This document shows, piece by piece, positions 1 to 8,100 of a stretch of DNA of 64,000 nucleotides. Source of the DNA: Arcobacter sp. F2176 (GTDB lineage Bacteria; Campylobacterota; Campylobacteria; Campylobacterales; Arcobacteraceae). The stretch covers positions 86,160-150,159 of the forward strand of contig NZ_PDJV01000009.1 in NCBI RefSeq assembly GCF_004116465.1, given 5' to 3'. The position numbers and the translations under genes are program-made. The notes under the pieces were generated by a model. The model ran no database searches, was not told the DNA's origin, and was given only the letters and a program-made list of their open reading frames with translations. Position 1 is the first letter of the stretch. Every line of letters begins with the position of its first letter.

Positions 1-707
1 TTTGTAAATGTCTCACCTTCTTTATCTTCACCTTTTAAAACATGACAAGTTGAACAAGAGTTATTATTATTTGAGAAAAATAGAGCTTTCCCTAAATCTT
101 CAAGTGGAGTTAAGTCATATTCATCTCTTAAATATCTATCATATTTAGAATCAAATGGTGAAAATTCTGTTGTTCTTTCAAAGCTTGCGATACTTTTTGT
201 CAAAGCTACAAAAGCTTTTTTAGGATCTTTGAATATGTCTTTTCCATAAATATCTTTGAAAGCACTTACATAATATGGATTTTCTAGTACTCTTTTCATA
301 ACCTCATTTTCATTTGGCATTTCCATTTCTACTGGATTTAAAGGTGGTCCTCCTGCTTGGTCTTCTAAAGTACTAGCTCTCCCATCCCAAAATTGTCCAC
401 CAACATAAGCTTTTTCTTTTTTGTCATAATGAAAGCTTGGTGTTTGATTCGCATATGATGCTGTTGGTGCATTTCTTCCACCAACTGATTTACCATTATC
501 TCCCAATGATGCCATATTTGAAACACCATTTCCTCTATGGTCACTAAATCCCATATCAGGATTGTGACATGTTGCACAAGACATAGTTTTATTTTTTGAT
601 AGGTTTTTATCAAAAAATAGGCTTTTACCTAAGGTTTCTTGTGGGGTTAATTCACTACTGTACATGCTTACAAAAAGTAAACTTGCAATTAAAATCGATT
701 TTGTCAT
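1..707 (-). CDS. Di-heme cytochrome c peroxidase / MauG family protein (partial, C-terminus beyond window)
   Basis: Reading from an ATG at 707 gives an open frame that runs off the left edge; about 235 residues are visible. The N-terminus is a short signal-like hydrophobic segment (residues 3-16), so the protein is probably periplasmic. Two c-type heme motifs are present: CATCH at residues 44-48 and CSTCH at about 218-222, the arrangement of the bacterial CcpA/MauG di-heme peroxidase family. That family reduces hydrogen peroxide or oxidises protein or small-molecule substrates with electrons from cytochrome c. The start overlaps the stop of the upstream hydroxylase gene by ATGA, implying translational coupling as the last visible gene of the iron operon. 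Family assignment is firm; whether it is a peroxidase or a MauG-like maturase cannot be told. Confidence 0.88.
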   Translation of the reverse strand, partial: MTKSILIASLLFVSMYSSELTPQETLGKSLFFDKNLSKNKTMSCATCHNPDMGFSDHRGNGVSNMASLGDNGKSVGGRNAPTASYANQTPSFHYDKKEKAYVGGQFWDGRASTLEDQAGGPPLNPVEMEMPNENEVMKRVLENPYYVSAFKDIYGKDIFKDPKKAFVALTKSIASFERTTEFSPFDSKYDRYLRDEYDLTPLEDLGKALFFSNNNNSCSTCHVLKGEDKEGETFT

Positions 708-1621
708 AATTGTCTCCTATTAAATAAGTTTCTGAAAGGAAAAAATAAAATACCTCTAATAGTTGTGTATTCTTTCATTTGTTCTTTTCTAAGTCCGAAT
801 TTTAAAACTTTTACATCTTTTGAGAGTTTTAAACTTCCAAACATATAATCCCAAATAGCCAAATATCCTCCATAGTTTTTATCAAAGTGTTTATTACTAT
901 GGTGTATTTGGTGCTGCTTTGGGGAAATAAATATTTTTTCTAAATATTTACCATATGAGATTGGTACATGTGTATGTCTTAAGTTTGACCCTAAAAGGGA
1001 AAAAATAACAATAAATACATTTGCACCAAATATCATATAAATATCAATCATAGCTCCAAAAAAATATACAAATATACCAGTTACAAAACCAACACTTAAA
1101 CTATATCTTAGTCCAAAAAGTATATTTTCAACTGGATGAACTCTGTAAAAAGTAAGTGGGTTTAGAACTTTTGCACTATGATGAACTTTGTGAAATTCCC
1201 ATAAGAATTTTACTTCATGTAAAAGTCTATGTAATATATACCTTGTAAAGTCACTACAAACAAAAAGAGCTAAGGTATATAAAAGTAGGGTTTCTTTATA
1301 TGAAAAAAAAGTGTTTTGAACCATTCCAAAATTTAGATATAAAAATCTTGAAACAGCAAAAGCCACTGATTTTGCACTTAAAATAAATGGTATTAATAAA
1401 AAAACATTTATAAAGTATCCCAAAAAAAAGTAAGAGTAATCAAGTTTTGCACTTGGATGTAACCATAACTTTGATGACAATATTACTTTATTACTTTTTT
1501 TTGTATAGATAAAATATATAAATGTTATTAAAATTGATGAAATAATATAAACCCAAAATATTCTTTTATTTGGATTTATAAGGTATTCAAATACGATTAG
1601 ATCGTTCAAATCAATCTCCAT
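704..1621 (-). CDS. Membrane fatty acid hydroxylase / sterol desaturase family protein
   Basis: A 305-residue integral membrane protein with four to five hydrophobic segments. The di-iron histidine signature of the fatty-acid-hydroxylase superfamily is clear: HRLLH at 131-135, HKVHH at 144-148, and HQIHH near 237. These enzymes hydroxylate or desaturate lipids using O2 and a non-heme di-iron centre in the membrane. The gene overlaps the imelysin gene upstream by 11 bases and the di-heme peroxidase gene downstream by 4, so it belongs to the same iron-linked operon. Its substrate here is unknown. The iron-regulated setting suggests either a role in an iron-dependent lipid modification or simply co-occurrence with iron-binding proteins. 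Confidence 0.85.
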   Translation of the reverse strand: MEIDLNDLIVFEYLINPNKRIFWVYIISSILITFIYFIYTKKSNKVILSSKLWLHPSAKLDYSYFFLGYFINVFLLIPFILSAKSVAFAVSRFLYLNFGMVQNTFFSYKETLLLYTLALFVCSDFTRYILHRLLHEVKFLWEFHKVHHSAKVLNPLTFYRVHPVENILFGLRYSLSVGFVTGIFVYFFGAMIDIYMIFGANVFIVIFSLLGSNLRHTHVPISYGKYLEKIFISPKQHQIHHSNKHFDKNYGGYLAIWDYMFGSLKLSKDVKVLKFGLRKEQMKEYTTIRGILFFPFRNLFNRRQL

Positions 1622-2498
1622 CAGCCTCTAAAATTTTAGCTGTGATACTAAGTTGTTCAATCAAAGATAAAAAGTAAGATACATGAAGTTCATTTACTGC
1701 ATCATACAAATCTTTTGAATTATTTTTTGCGCTTTTAAGAGCTTTGTTTAATAAAGCTTGTGCTTCTATAGTCTCTTTTTTTGCTCCATTTTCTTTCGCC
1801 ATATTTGCAAAATTGTAATATTTTTGTTCACCTATAATCTCTTCATTTGCTTCTAATATAGCTACAATTGCTGCATTTGTATTATTACTTAAAATATACT
1901 CTTTTTCTTTATGGGGAACCTTTATTCTCCACTCTTTTAGTTTATAAGTACTAGCAATTAAAGTATTCATAACTAAACTATTTTCCCATAGGTCATCTTT
2001 TTTAGTTCTAGTTAAATAACCCTCATAAACTTCTTTTATATCATCTAACTTAGAGATAATAGAATCAACAATAACATCTGCTATTGCTTTTTCTCTTTTT
2101 GTAATTGTTTTATCATTAAATAAAATATACTCTAAAGCATTTACCGTTTTAAATGAGTTTTTAAAAAGTGCAATTTGTGGTTCATCTTTTGAGTCAATAA
2201 CTCTTTGCATTTGAACACTAAGATCTTCTTTTAGATTATGAAATACATCAATATATCTTGGAGTATCAATATAATTATCATCAATATCTCCTGCAAAATA
2301 AAATGCTTCAACTTTTTTCCATGATTTTATGAAAGTAGTAAAGTTTTGTGCAGAATAATCTTTTTTTAGAATTTGTGCATTTTTTATAGTATTGTCAACA
2401 TTTACTATTGAAACATTTTTTAAAATAGAATCAAGCATAGTATCTTTTGCAAATAATGACATGAAACTTATAATAAGTATCAAAAATATTTTTTTCAT
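1611..2498 (-). CDS. Imelysin-family periplasmic protein (second copy, degenerate GxHxxE motif)
   Basis: A 295-residue protein with an N-terminal signal peptide (residues 1-17, ending near FAK). Its helical pattern and position next to a DUF1111 cytochrome fit the imelysin (peptidase M75, IrpA/ICMP) family of periplasmic iron-linked proteins. In the stretch matching the family motif GxHxxE the sequence reads TVNALE (residues 118-123): the glutamate is kept, but the glycine and histidine are replaced. The gene abuts the upstream cytochrome gene (shared base 2498) and overlaps the downstream hydroxylase gene. This paired imelysin-cytochrome-imelysin order is a recurring arrangement in proteobacteria. 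The second copy may be a structural partner rather than a metal site; that is inference. Confidence 0.78.
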   Translation of the reverse strand: MKKIFLILIISFMSLFAKDTMLDSILKNVSIVNVDNTIKNAQILKKDYSAQNFTTFIKSWKKVEAFYFAGDIDDNYIDTPRYIDVFHNLKEDLSVQMQRVIDSKDEPQIALFKNSFKTVNALEYILFNDKTITKREKAIADVIVDSIISKLDDIKEVYEGYLTRTKKDDLWENSLVMNTLIASTYKLKEWRIKVPHKEKEYILSNNTNAAIVAILEANEEIIGEQKYYNFANMAKENGAKKETIEAQALLNKALKSAKNNSKDLYDAVNELHVSYFLSLIEQLSITAKILEADGD

Positions 2499-3784
2499 TA
2501 TAATCCTTTTAGAAACTCAATTAAAAGTTTCTTTTCTTTTTTATTTAAAGCAACATAATTTTCTTTTGCCTTTGTTGCTTCTCCTCCATGCCATAAAATA
2601 GCCTCTTGAAATGTATTCGCTCGTCCATCATGTAATAATCTATAAGCTTTTCTTTCAACAGTATATCCCCACAATGGAGTTGTTCTAAATTCATTTTTTG
2701 AAGCTTGAAACTCACTTCTTCCATCACTTAAACCCTCTCCCATATCATGTAATAAAAGATCCGAAAAAGTATAAATATCTGTACCGTCATTTGCTTTTAA
2801 TGAGGGCACATGACAAGAAGTACATCCAATCTTAGAAAATACTTCTATACCTTTTTCAAAGTTTTTACTTTTTGTTGGAGTATAAGTTGGAAGATTTTCT
2901 AAATAATAAGTAATTGCATCTAATCTTTCATCTGTAATATCTATCTCATCTCTAGCTTTTGGAGCTTTTAAACAAGCAGTTTGAGATTTAGTACAATTCT
3001 CACCTTTTAAAAGACTTGTTGTCAATCCCATATCATTAAATGCTGCATTTGCTATTTGTTCTTTTACAAAAGCAACACTTGCTTTATATGTAAATCTCCC
3101 TAACTCTTCTTTTTTTGTAATTTTTGAGTAAACATAATTTGCTCTTCCACTTATTCCATCATGATTTGAATCATTTTCATCCACATTTGCAAGAATTGAT
3201 TTTTCATCTATTTTTGAAAGCAAACCCATTCCATAAAGCGTTGGAGCAATTCTGTATGATATATTTGTTGAATTAGTAAGATGACCATAATTTAGATTTT
3301 TTAAAGTATATTTTGGTTTATAAATATAGTGTTCTTTATTGTCAAAAAAAAGTTTTATTTTCTCAAAGTCAATATTTACATTTGCTTCATATGGAACACC
3401 TTGTACCCCACTTATAGATATTTGAGCACCATAAACTGAATCAGGAATAAAACCATCTCTTTTTAAAATATTTTTATGCAATTTTGAATTATCTGAGTCA
3501 ATTGAAAGTTTTGGAATTAAAGACTTTGAAGCTTCATTTTTTTTATTGTATAAAACACCTCTTGCAGTGTTTGGGTGACATGCTATGCAAGCATTTGCAT
3601 TAAACAAAGGTCCAAGACCATCCCTTGCAGTTGTGGCACTAGGTGCCTCAACCCAAGGAATAGTAAAAAAACTTCTTCCTAATATATATTTATCATAATC
3701 TTCATTATTCATCTCTTGTTGAGATGAATATAGAGTTGTTGTAAATAATAGTAAAAATGCTAAGAGATTAAAGTTTAGTTTCAT
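2498..3784 (-). CDS. Di-heme thiol-oxidoreductase-like protein (DUF1111 family)
   Basis: A 428-residue protein with a signal peptide (about residues 1-20) and two c-type heme sites: CIACH at 66-70 and CTSCH in the C-terminal third, within IGCTSCHVP. This is the pattern of the DUF1111 / CxxC di-heme oxidoreductase family, a periplasmic relative of di-heme peroxidases usually found beside imelysins. It starts inside the end of the lipoprotein imelysin gene (17-base overlap) and runs directly into the second imelysin gene. A likely role is redox chemistry on iron or heme at the imelysin, by analogy with genomic context in other bacteria; no substrate is known. The C-terminus ends in a lysine-rich helix (EFLKGL). 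Confidence 0.86.
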   Translation of the reverse strand: MKLNFNLLAFLLLFTTTLYSSQQEMNNEDYDKYILGRSFFTIPWVEAPSATTARDGLGPLFNANACIACHPNTARGVLYNKKNEASKSLIPKLSIDSDNSKLHKNILKRDGFIPDSVYGAQISISGVQGVPYEANVNIDFEKIKLFFDNKEHYIYKPKYTLKNLNYGHLTNSTNISYRIAPTLYGMGLLSKIDEKSILANVDENDSNHDGISGRANYVYSKITKKEELGRFTYKASVAFVKEQIANAAFNDMGLTTSLLKGENCTKSQTACLKAPKARDEIDITDERLDAITYYLENLPTYTPTKSKNFEKGIEVFSKIGCTSCHVPSLKANDGTDIYTFSDLLLHDMGEGLSDGRSEFQASKNEFRTTPLWGYTVERKAYRLLHDGRANTFQEAILWHGGEATKAKENYVALNKKEKKLLIEFLKGL

Positions 3785-5117
3785 CTGCGTCTGTTACATC
3801 ATCTTTTGTTAAGCTTATTCCATTTGCACTAGCAACATCAACCATAGTATCACCAAGTTTTCTCATTTCATTTTTAAGTTTTACAATCACTTTTGACATA
3901 GGACTTGTTGGTCTTATTTGATAATCAAAATGTTCTTTTGTTTTTGCAGTTTCGTCTACTAAGGCAATTTTTTCTTCAATTGATTTCATAAGTTTTTCAA
4001 TTTTTGCTTTAGAATCTCCATCCACTTTATCTAAAAGAGATGGGCCATATTTTTTCCCATTATAAGTTGAAGTTAAAATGTTTTTGAAACCTTGATAATT
4101 CATAGCGATATCTCTATGCGTGTTATCAGAAAAACAAGAGTGTTCATCTTCTTCAGATGGTGTTAATACCGCAACTGCAATTCTTTCATTTGCTAATTCT
4201 GATTTCATAAATACACCCATACCTGCAATGATTTGTTTTAAAGCATCATTTTGAGATATGTTTTTTGATGCATTATCACCTTTTAATTGATCTAAAATAG
4301 CAGCTCTATATAATCCTTTAGTTCCATCAACATTTTTTGCCCAAGCAGAAGTTACAACTTCTAAGTCACTTACTATTTTTTGTGAAGCAGCTTTTAAATA
4401 CTCTAATCTTCTTGGAGCATCTACATCACTTGTAAAGTCACTAAGTGGTCTTTGACCTGCTGTCATTGGTCCATTAGTAATTGAATCTTTTAAGAAATTT
4501 GAATAATCTTGATCTTGTCCCCATAATAAAAATTCTACGGCATGGTATCCACTTGCAACATTTGCCTCTCCACCATTTTCATTTAATTCTGAAATAGCAT
4601 TAGCAGTAATTTTTGTTACATCAACTGGTTTTGCATCTTCTCCTCCTGGATTAAATACTCCAACAGTATCAATAATATTACCTGCTGTTTTTTTACCATT
4701 TGCATCAATTGTATAATCAATCATATTTTCATCTAATGGCCAAGCATTAATTTGTCCTTCTAAGGCATCATAACTTTTTGCAACCCATCCATCTTCTGCA
4801 TCAATTGGACCATTTGATAATCTAAATGCTTCAGTTTGACCATAACTTTCTCTTGAAGTTAACCAAGCATTTTTTGCATTTTGTAAACTTTCTTCTGTAG
4901 GATTAGAAGCAAATTTATCAATTGCTGTTACCAAAGCTTTTGCATCATTTAATGCATCTGTATAATTATCAATTGCAATATTAGCATAAGCTTCTAATAT
5001 TGTTTTTGATTTAACAACTTCTTGTTTAGTGCCAGTATTTGATTCCGTAACGCAACCAGTTAGTGCAATTGCAGTTACAACTGAAAGTGAGATTAGTAGT
5101 TTTTTTGTGTTATTCAT
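3768..5117 (-). CDS. Imelysin-family iron-regulated lipoprotein (IrpA-like)
   Basis: A 449-residue protein with a lipoprotein signal: hydrophobic residues 6-18 followed by LTGC with the lipidated cysteine at 22. The family motif GxHxxE is intact as GYHAVE at 190-195, and the surrounding FLLWGQD matches imelysins such as Synechococcus IrpA and Pseudomonas IcmP. These are periplasmic or membrane-anchored proteins induced by iron limitation and thought to bind iron or heme. Start chosen at the ATG at 5117, which has AAGGAAAA 6-10 bases upstream. A perfect 6-1-6 palindrome lies at 5139-5151, just before the ribosome binding site. The upstream 54-aa ORF and Fur-box-like sites complete the operon head. 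Confidence 0.9.
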   Translation of the reverse strand: MNNTKKLLISLSVVTAIALTGCVTESNTGTKQEVVKSKTILEAYANIAIDNYTDALNDAKALVTAIDKFASNPTEESLQNAKNAWLTSRESYGQTEAFRLSNGPIDAEDGWVAKSYDALEGQINAWPLDENMIDYTIDANGKKTAGNIIDTVGVFNPGGEDAKPVDVTKITANAISELNENGGEANVASGYHAVEFLLWGQDQDYSNFLKDSITNGPMTAGQRPLSDFTSDVDAPRRLEYLKAASQKIVSDLEVVTSAWAKNVDGTKGLYRAAILDQLKGDNASKNISQNDALKQIIAGMGVFMKSELANERIAVAVLTPSEEDEHSCFSDNTHRDIAMNYQGFKNILTSTYNGKKYGPSLLDKVDGDSKAKIEKLMKSIEEKIALVDETAKTKEHFDYQIRPTSPMSKVIVKLKNEMRKLGDTMVDVASANGISLTKDDVTDADETKL

Positions 5118-5138
5118 ATTTTATTTTCCTTTTAAAAT

Positions 5139-5151
5139 GCGTAAGTTACGC
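5139..5151. promoter_or_regulatory. Perfect 13-bp palindrome upstream of the imelysin gene
   Basis: GCGTAA-G-TTACGC, perfect arms of 6 separated by one base. It lies 22 bases upstream of the imelysin ATG on the minus strand and is unusually GC-rich for its surroundings. It could be an operator or a small hairpin in the leader. It does not resemble a Fur box. Confidence 0.4.
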
Positions 5152-5266
5152 TTGGTTTAGATTTTATTATAATTGTTATACCATCATAATCAACATAAGT
5201 CAGATGTCAGAGAAAAACGCAATATCTCATGATTCTGTATCTTTTTCATTTATTCCTTTCTTTAGA

Positions 5267-5431
5267 TTAAGCAAGCAACTCTTTTGCAAATAAATGTGCT
5301 TTAGTTGAATCAATATTCTTATGTTTCATATTCAAAACTTTAACTATTGAACATACCATTCTTGAACTCTTTTCAAGACCAGATTCTCTAAGTACTTTTC
5401 TAATTTCTCTTTTCAAAAGTAAATCAGACAT
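5267..5431 (-). CDS. 54-aa hypothetical protein at head of the iron operon
   Basis: An ORF of 54 codons: ATG at 5429-5431, TAA at 5267-5269. A good ribosome binding site (AAAGGA, 7-bases spacing) precedes the ATG, directly downstream of a Fur-box-like site. The product is small, basic and mostly helical by composition, beginning MSDLLLKREIRKVLRESG, with one cysteine (C27) and no signal peptide or membrane segment. I do not recognise the family. Its position as the first gene between the Fur sites and the lipoprotein imelysin suggests co-expression under iron limitation. A leader peptide or small cytosolic regulator are both possible; a non-coding leader cannot be excluded. Confidence 0.6.
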   Translation of the reverse strand: MSDLLLKREIRKVLRESGLEKSSRMVCSIVKVLNMKHKNIDSTKAHLFAKELLA

Positions 5432-5446
5432 GAATTAATCCTTTAT

Positions 5447-5465
5447 GATAATAATTCTCATAATC
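5447..5465. promoter_or_regulatory. Fur-box-like site, minus-strand operon
   Basis: The 19-mer at this position matches the classical GATAATGATAATCATTATC consensus at 15 of 19 positions by my count. It sits immediately upstream of the ribosome binding site of the 54-aa ORF, where bound Fur would block the minus-strand iron operon. Binding is inferred. Confidence 0.65.
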
Positions 5466-5494
5466 CTACAAAAAGAAAACTTAATTTATGATAA

Positions 5495-5513
5495 AATGAT
5501 AATTATTATCATT
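5495..5513. promoter_or_regulatory. Perfect palindromic Fur-box-like site
   Basis: AATGATAAT-T-ATTATCATT, a perfect 9-1-9 palindrome typical of Fur operators. It is central to the divergent intergenic region between the imelysin operon and the MacAB-type efflux operon, so one Fur dimer pair could repress both. Confidence 0.75.
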
Positions 5514-5569
5514 AAAATTTAAGATATTTTATGTTTTTTTTGCTAAAAGGTAAAATATCTTATAATATT

Positions 5570-5588
5570 AATAATGATTATCTAAATT
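5570..5588. promoter_or_regulatory. Fur-box-like site near the efflux operon start
   Basis: AATAATGATTATC followed by an AT-rich half; 13 of 19 matches to the Fur consensus by my count. It lies 60 bases upstream of the TolC-like gene start. Weaker than the two other sites, but AT-rich sequence produces chance matches. Confidence 0.45.
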
Positions 5589-5648
5589 GATTATGTTAAT
5601 AAACTATTAATTAATTACTTATATAATACAAATAAAAAAAGGTAATTT

Positions 5649-6836
5649 TTGTATAAACTAATTATTATGCTAGTTCTCTGTTCATTACTTAATGCAAATG
5701 AATTAGAAGTGTTAAAAGATAGCAAAAAAGTACTAAGACAAACAGAAAAGAAGATAATCCAAAAGAACTATGAATCTTCAAAAAATGATTGGATATCTCC
5801 AATTACTATTAGCTCAGGATTAAACAGAAGTCATTCTTTTAATTCTGAAAGTGATAGTTTAACAAAAAGTGTTTCAATTGGATTTTCTCAATCAATATAT
5901 AAATCAGGAGGAATAGAGTTTACAATCAAGAATGCAAAAGATGTGCTAAACTCTGATCTAATAGCTTGGGAGATTGAAAATAAAGCAATTTTAGAGACAA
6001 TTTACGAGACTTTATTAGAAATTAAAAAGGTAAAACTGCAAATTGAACAAAGTGAATACTCTTTAAAAAATAAAGAAATAGAGTTAATCTTAAAAAAAAT
6101 TCAATATGAAGCTGGAAATGCAGATATTACAGAATTAAATGATGCAATTATGTCAAAAAATACTCAATACAAAGAGAATATATCTTTAAAAAATTCACTA
6201 AAAGATAAAGAATATGAATTGTCTAAATATACAAATTTAAAATATAACCAAATAGATTTGATTGACTTTAAAATAATAGACAAAAATGAATTTTTGAAAA
6301 ATAATTTGAATATTAAATATGAAAATTCTAAAGTGAAAGTTTTAGATAGTTCTTATAAAAAGTTAAAGAGCTCGTATCTTCCTCAACTTTCAGTGGGAAC
6401 AAATTATTCATATTCAAGAAATGAAAATCTTCAAAGTGATACGCAATCAACTTCAAAAAATGGTTCTATTTCTTTGAATTTATCTATGCCTATTTATGAT
6501 ATAAATAAATCTAGTACAGTAGAAAAATCAAGATTAGAACTTCTTAAACAAAAAATTGCACTTAATGATATAAAAGATGAAACTTTGTATGAGTATGAAC
6601 AAATATTAACTCAAATAGATACATATGAACAACAAAGTAAAATTATAAAAGAAAATTTAAATTTATATGATGAATTAATAAATGCTAATCGGAATTCAAA
6701 TGAATCAGGAATGAGTTCTGATTATGATTTAGAGATATTGGAAAACACAAAAAAAATTAATGAATATGATTTGACAATAAATAATATTGATATAAAACTT
6801 CAATATTCTAAATTATATTTTAAAACAAAGGTATAA
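5649..6836 (+). CDS. TolC-family outer membrane efflux protein
   Basis: A 395-residue protein with a signal peptide ending near LLNANE (residue 17). Long alpha-helical, heptad-rich stretches (about residues 110-170 and 290-390) and two repeated halves match TolC/OEP proteins, which form the outer-membrane and periplasmic tunnel of tripartite pumps. It is followed after 4 bases by a MacA-like adaptor, so the three downstream genes and this one form a pump operon. Start: TTG at 5649 with AAGG six bases upstream; no upstream ATG in frame. The upstream region carries Fur-box-like sites, linking the pump to iron status. The transported substrate is unknown. Confidence 0.85.
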   Translation: MYKLIIMLVLCSLLNANELEVLKDSKKVLRQTEKKIIQKNYESSKNDWISPITISSGLNRSHSFNSESDSLTKSVSIGFSQSIYKSGGIEFTIKNAKDVLNSDLIAWEIENKAILETIYETLLEIKKVKLQIEQSEYSLKNKEIELILKKIQYEAGNADITELNDAIMSKNTQYKENISLKNSLKDKEYELSKYTNLKYNQIDLIDFKIIDKNEFLKNNLNIKYENSKVKVLDSSYKKLKSSYLPQLSVGTNYSYSRNENLQSDTQSTSKNGSISLNLSMPIYDINKSSTVEKSRLELLKQKIALNDIKDETLYEYEQILTQIDTYEQQSKIIKENLNLYDELINANRNSNESGMSSDYDLEILENTKKINEYDLTINNIDIKLQYSKLYFKTKV

Positions 6837-6840
6837 AAAG

Positions 6841-8100
6841 ATGAATGAAACTTTACAAAATGATTTAGATAAATATAAAAGTAAAAAAGGAAAGAAAAGT
6901 AATCTTTTTATAGGAATATTTTTATTATTGATTATTGTTGGACTTTGTTTTTATTTTTTTATGTTTAATCAAAATGAACAAAAAGAGTTTCATTATGATA
7001 CTTCCAAAATCAAGAAAGGTGATTTAGAAGTAGTAGTTTCAGCTACAGGAAATTTAAAACCAACAAATAGTGTAGATATTGGAATTGAAGTTTCAGGAAC
7101 AATAAAAGATATATATGTAGATTTTAATGATGAAGTTAAAGTAGGGCAAATATTAGCAAAACTTGATACTACAAAATTACAATCACAAGTAGATAGTTCA
7201 AAAGCTTCATTAACTATTGCAAAAGCAAATTTAAAAGAAAATGAAGTAAATGTAAAAAGTAAAAAATTAACTTATACTAGAACATTAAGAATGTATGAAC
7301 AGTCAGGTGGAAAATATCCTTCTCAAAATATACTTGATGAATCAAAATTTGATTATGAAAGTGCTCTTTCAAGCTTTGATTCAATGGAAGCAAAAGTAAA
7401 ACAAGCAGAGTTTAATCTAAAAACTGATGAACAAAATCTTGATAAAGCAGTTGTAAAATCATCTATTAATGGAATAGTTTTAAATAGAGCAGTAGAAGTA
7501 GGACAAACAGTTGCTGCATCTATGTCAACACCTGTATTATTCACTTTAGCAAAAGATTTATCAAAAATGGATTTAGTAGTAAGTATAGATGAAGCAGATG
7601 TTGCAGATATAAAAAAAGGGTTAAATGTCACCTTTACAGTTGATGCTTATCCAAAAGAGACATTTAAAGGAAAGATAAAACAAGTAAGACTAAATCCTGT
7701 AGAAGTAAATGGGGTAGTTACATATGAAACTGTAGTTTTAGTAGACAATGAAAAACTATTTTTAAGACCAGGAATGACTGCTAGTGCAGAGATTATTACA
7801 AAAGAATCAAAAGATAAATTACTTGTACCAAATAGTGCTTTAAGATTTAAGCCTACTTTGAAAAATAAAGAGAACAAAAATGGGGCTGGAATAGTTGGTC
7901 CTAAGAGACCAATGGTAAAAAGAGAAGCAAAAAGTGTAGGGAAAATAGAATTTGGGAATGTTTGGATATTAAAAGACAATAAACCACAAAGAATAAGAAT
8001 AAAAATTTTGGATACAAACGGTACGGTTACAAGTGTTGAATCAAAAGACTTAAAAGTAGATGATGAAGTAATTATTTCTCAAAGTAGTGATGATGAATGA
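6841..8100 (+). CDS. MacA-like periplasmic adaptor (HlyD/RND-type membrane fusion protein)
   Basis: A 419-residue protein with one N-terminal membrane anchor (about residues 22-42), then a barrel-sandwich hybrid (start near GNLKPTNSVDIG), a coiled-coil hairpin (about 110-200), the second lipoyl half (VVKSSINGIVLNRAVEVG) and a beta-barrel. It joins the ABC permease in the inner membrane to the TolC-like protein. The C-terminal part contains a lysine-rich insertion (about residues 335-365). The gene overlaps the following ATPase gene by 14 bases. MacA is the closest recognised model; PvdR of the pyoverdine efflux pump has the same architecture. Confidence 0.87.
   Translation: MNETLQNDLDKYKSKKGKKSNLFIGIFLLLIIVGLCFYFFMFNQNEQKEFHYDTSKIKKGDLEVVVSATGNLKPTNSVDIGIEVSGTIKDIYVDFNDEVKVGQILAKLDTTKLQSQVDSSKASLTIAKANLKENEVNVKSKKLTYTRTLRMYEQSGGKYPSQNILDESKFDYESALSSFDSMEAKVKQAEFNLKTDEQNLDKAVVKSSINGIVLNRAVEVGQTVAASMSTPVLFTLAKDLSKMDLVVSIDEADVADIKKGLNVTFTVDAYPKETFKGKIKQVRLNPVEVNGVVTYETVVLVDNEKLFLRPGMTASAEIITKESKDKLLVPNSALRFKPTLKNKENKNGAGIVGPKRPMVKREAKSVGKIEFGNVWILKDNKPQRIRIKILDTNGTVTSVESKDLKVDDEVIISQSSDDE

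Noticed and set aside
365..613. 82-codon minus-strand ORF inside the di-heme peroxidase gene
   Set aside because: Same-strand alternative frame of a clear cytochrome with CxxCH motifs; low-complexity product.
5063..5293. 76-codon plus-strand ORF antisense to the imelysin start
   Set aside because: It overlaps the lipoprotein signal of the imelysin gene and the better-supported 54-aa ORF, has a cysteine/phenylalanine/tyrosine-rich product typical of antisense frames, and no ribosome binding site.
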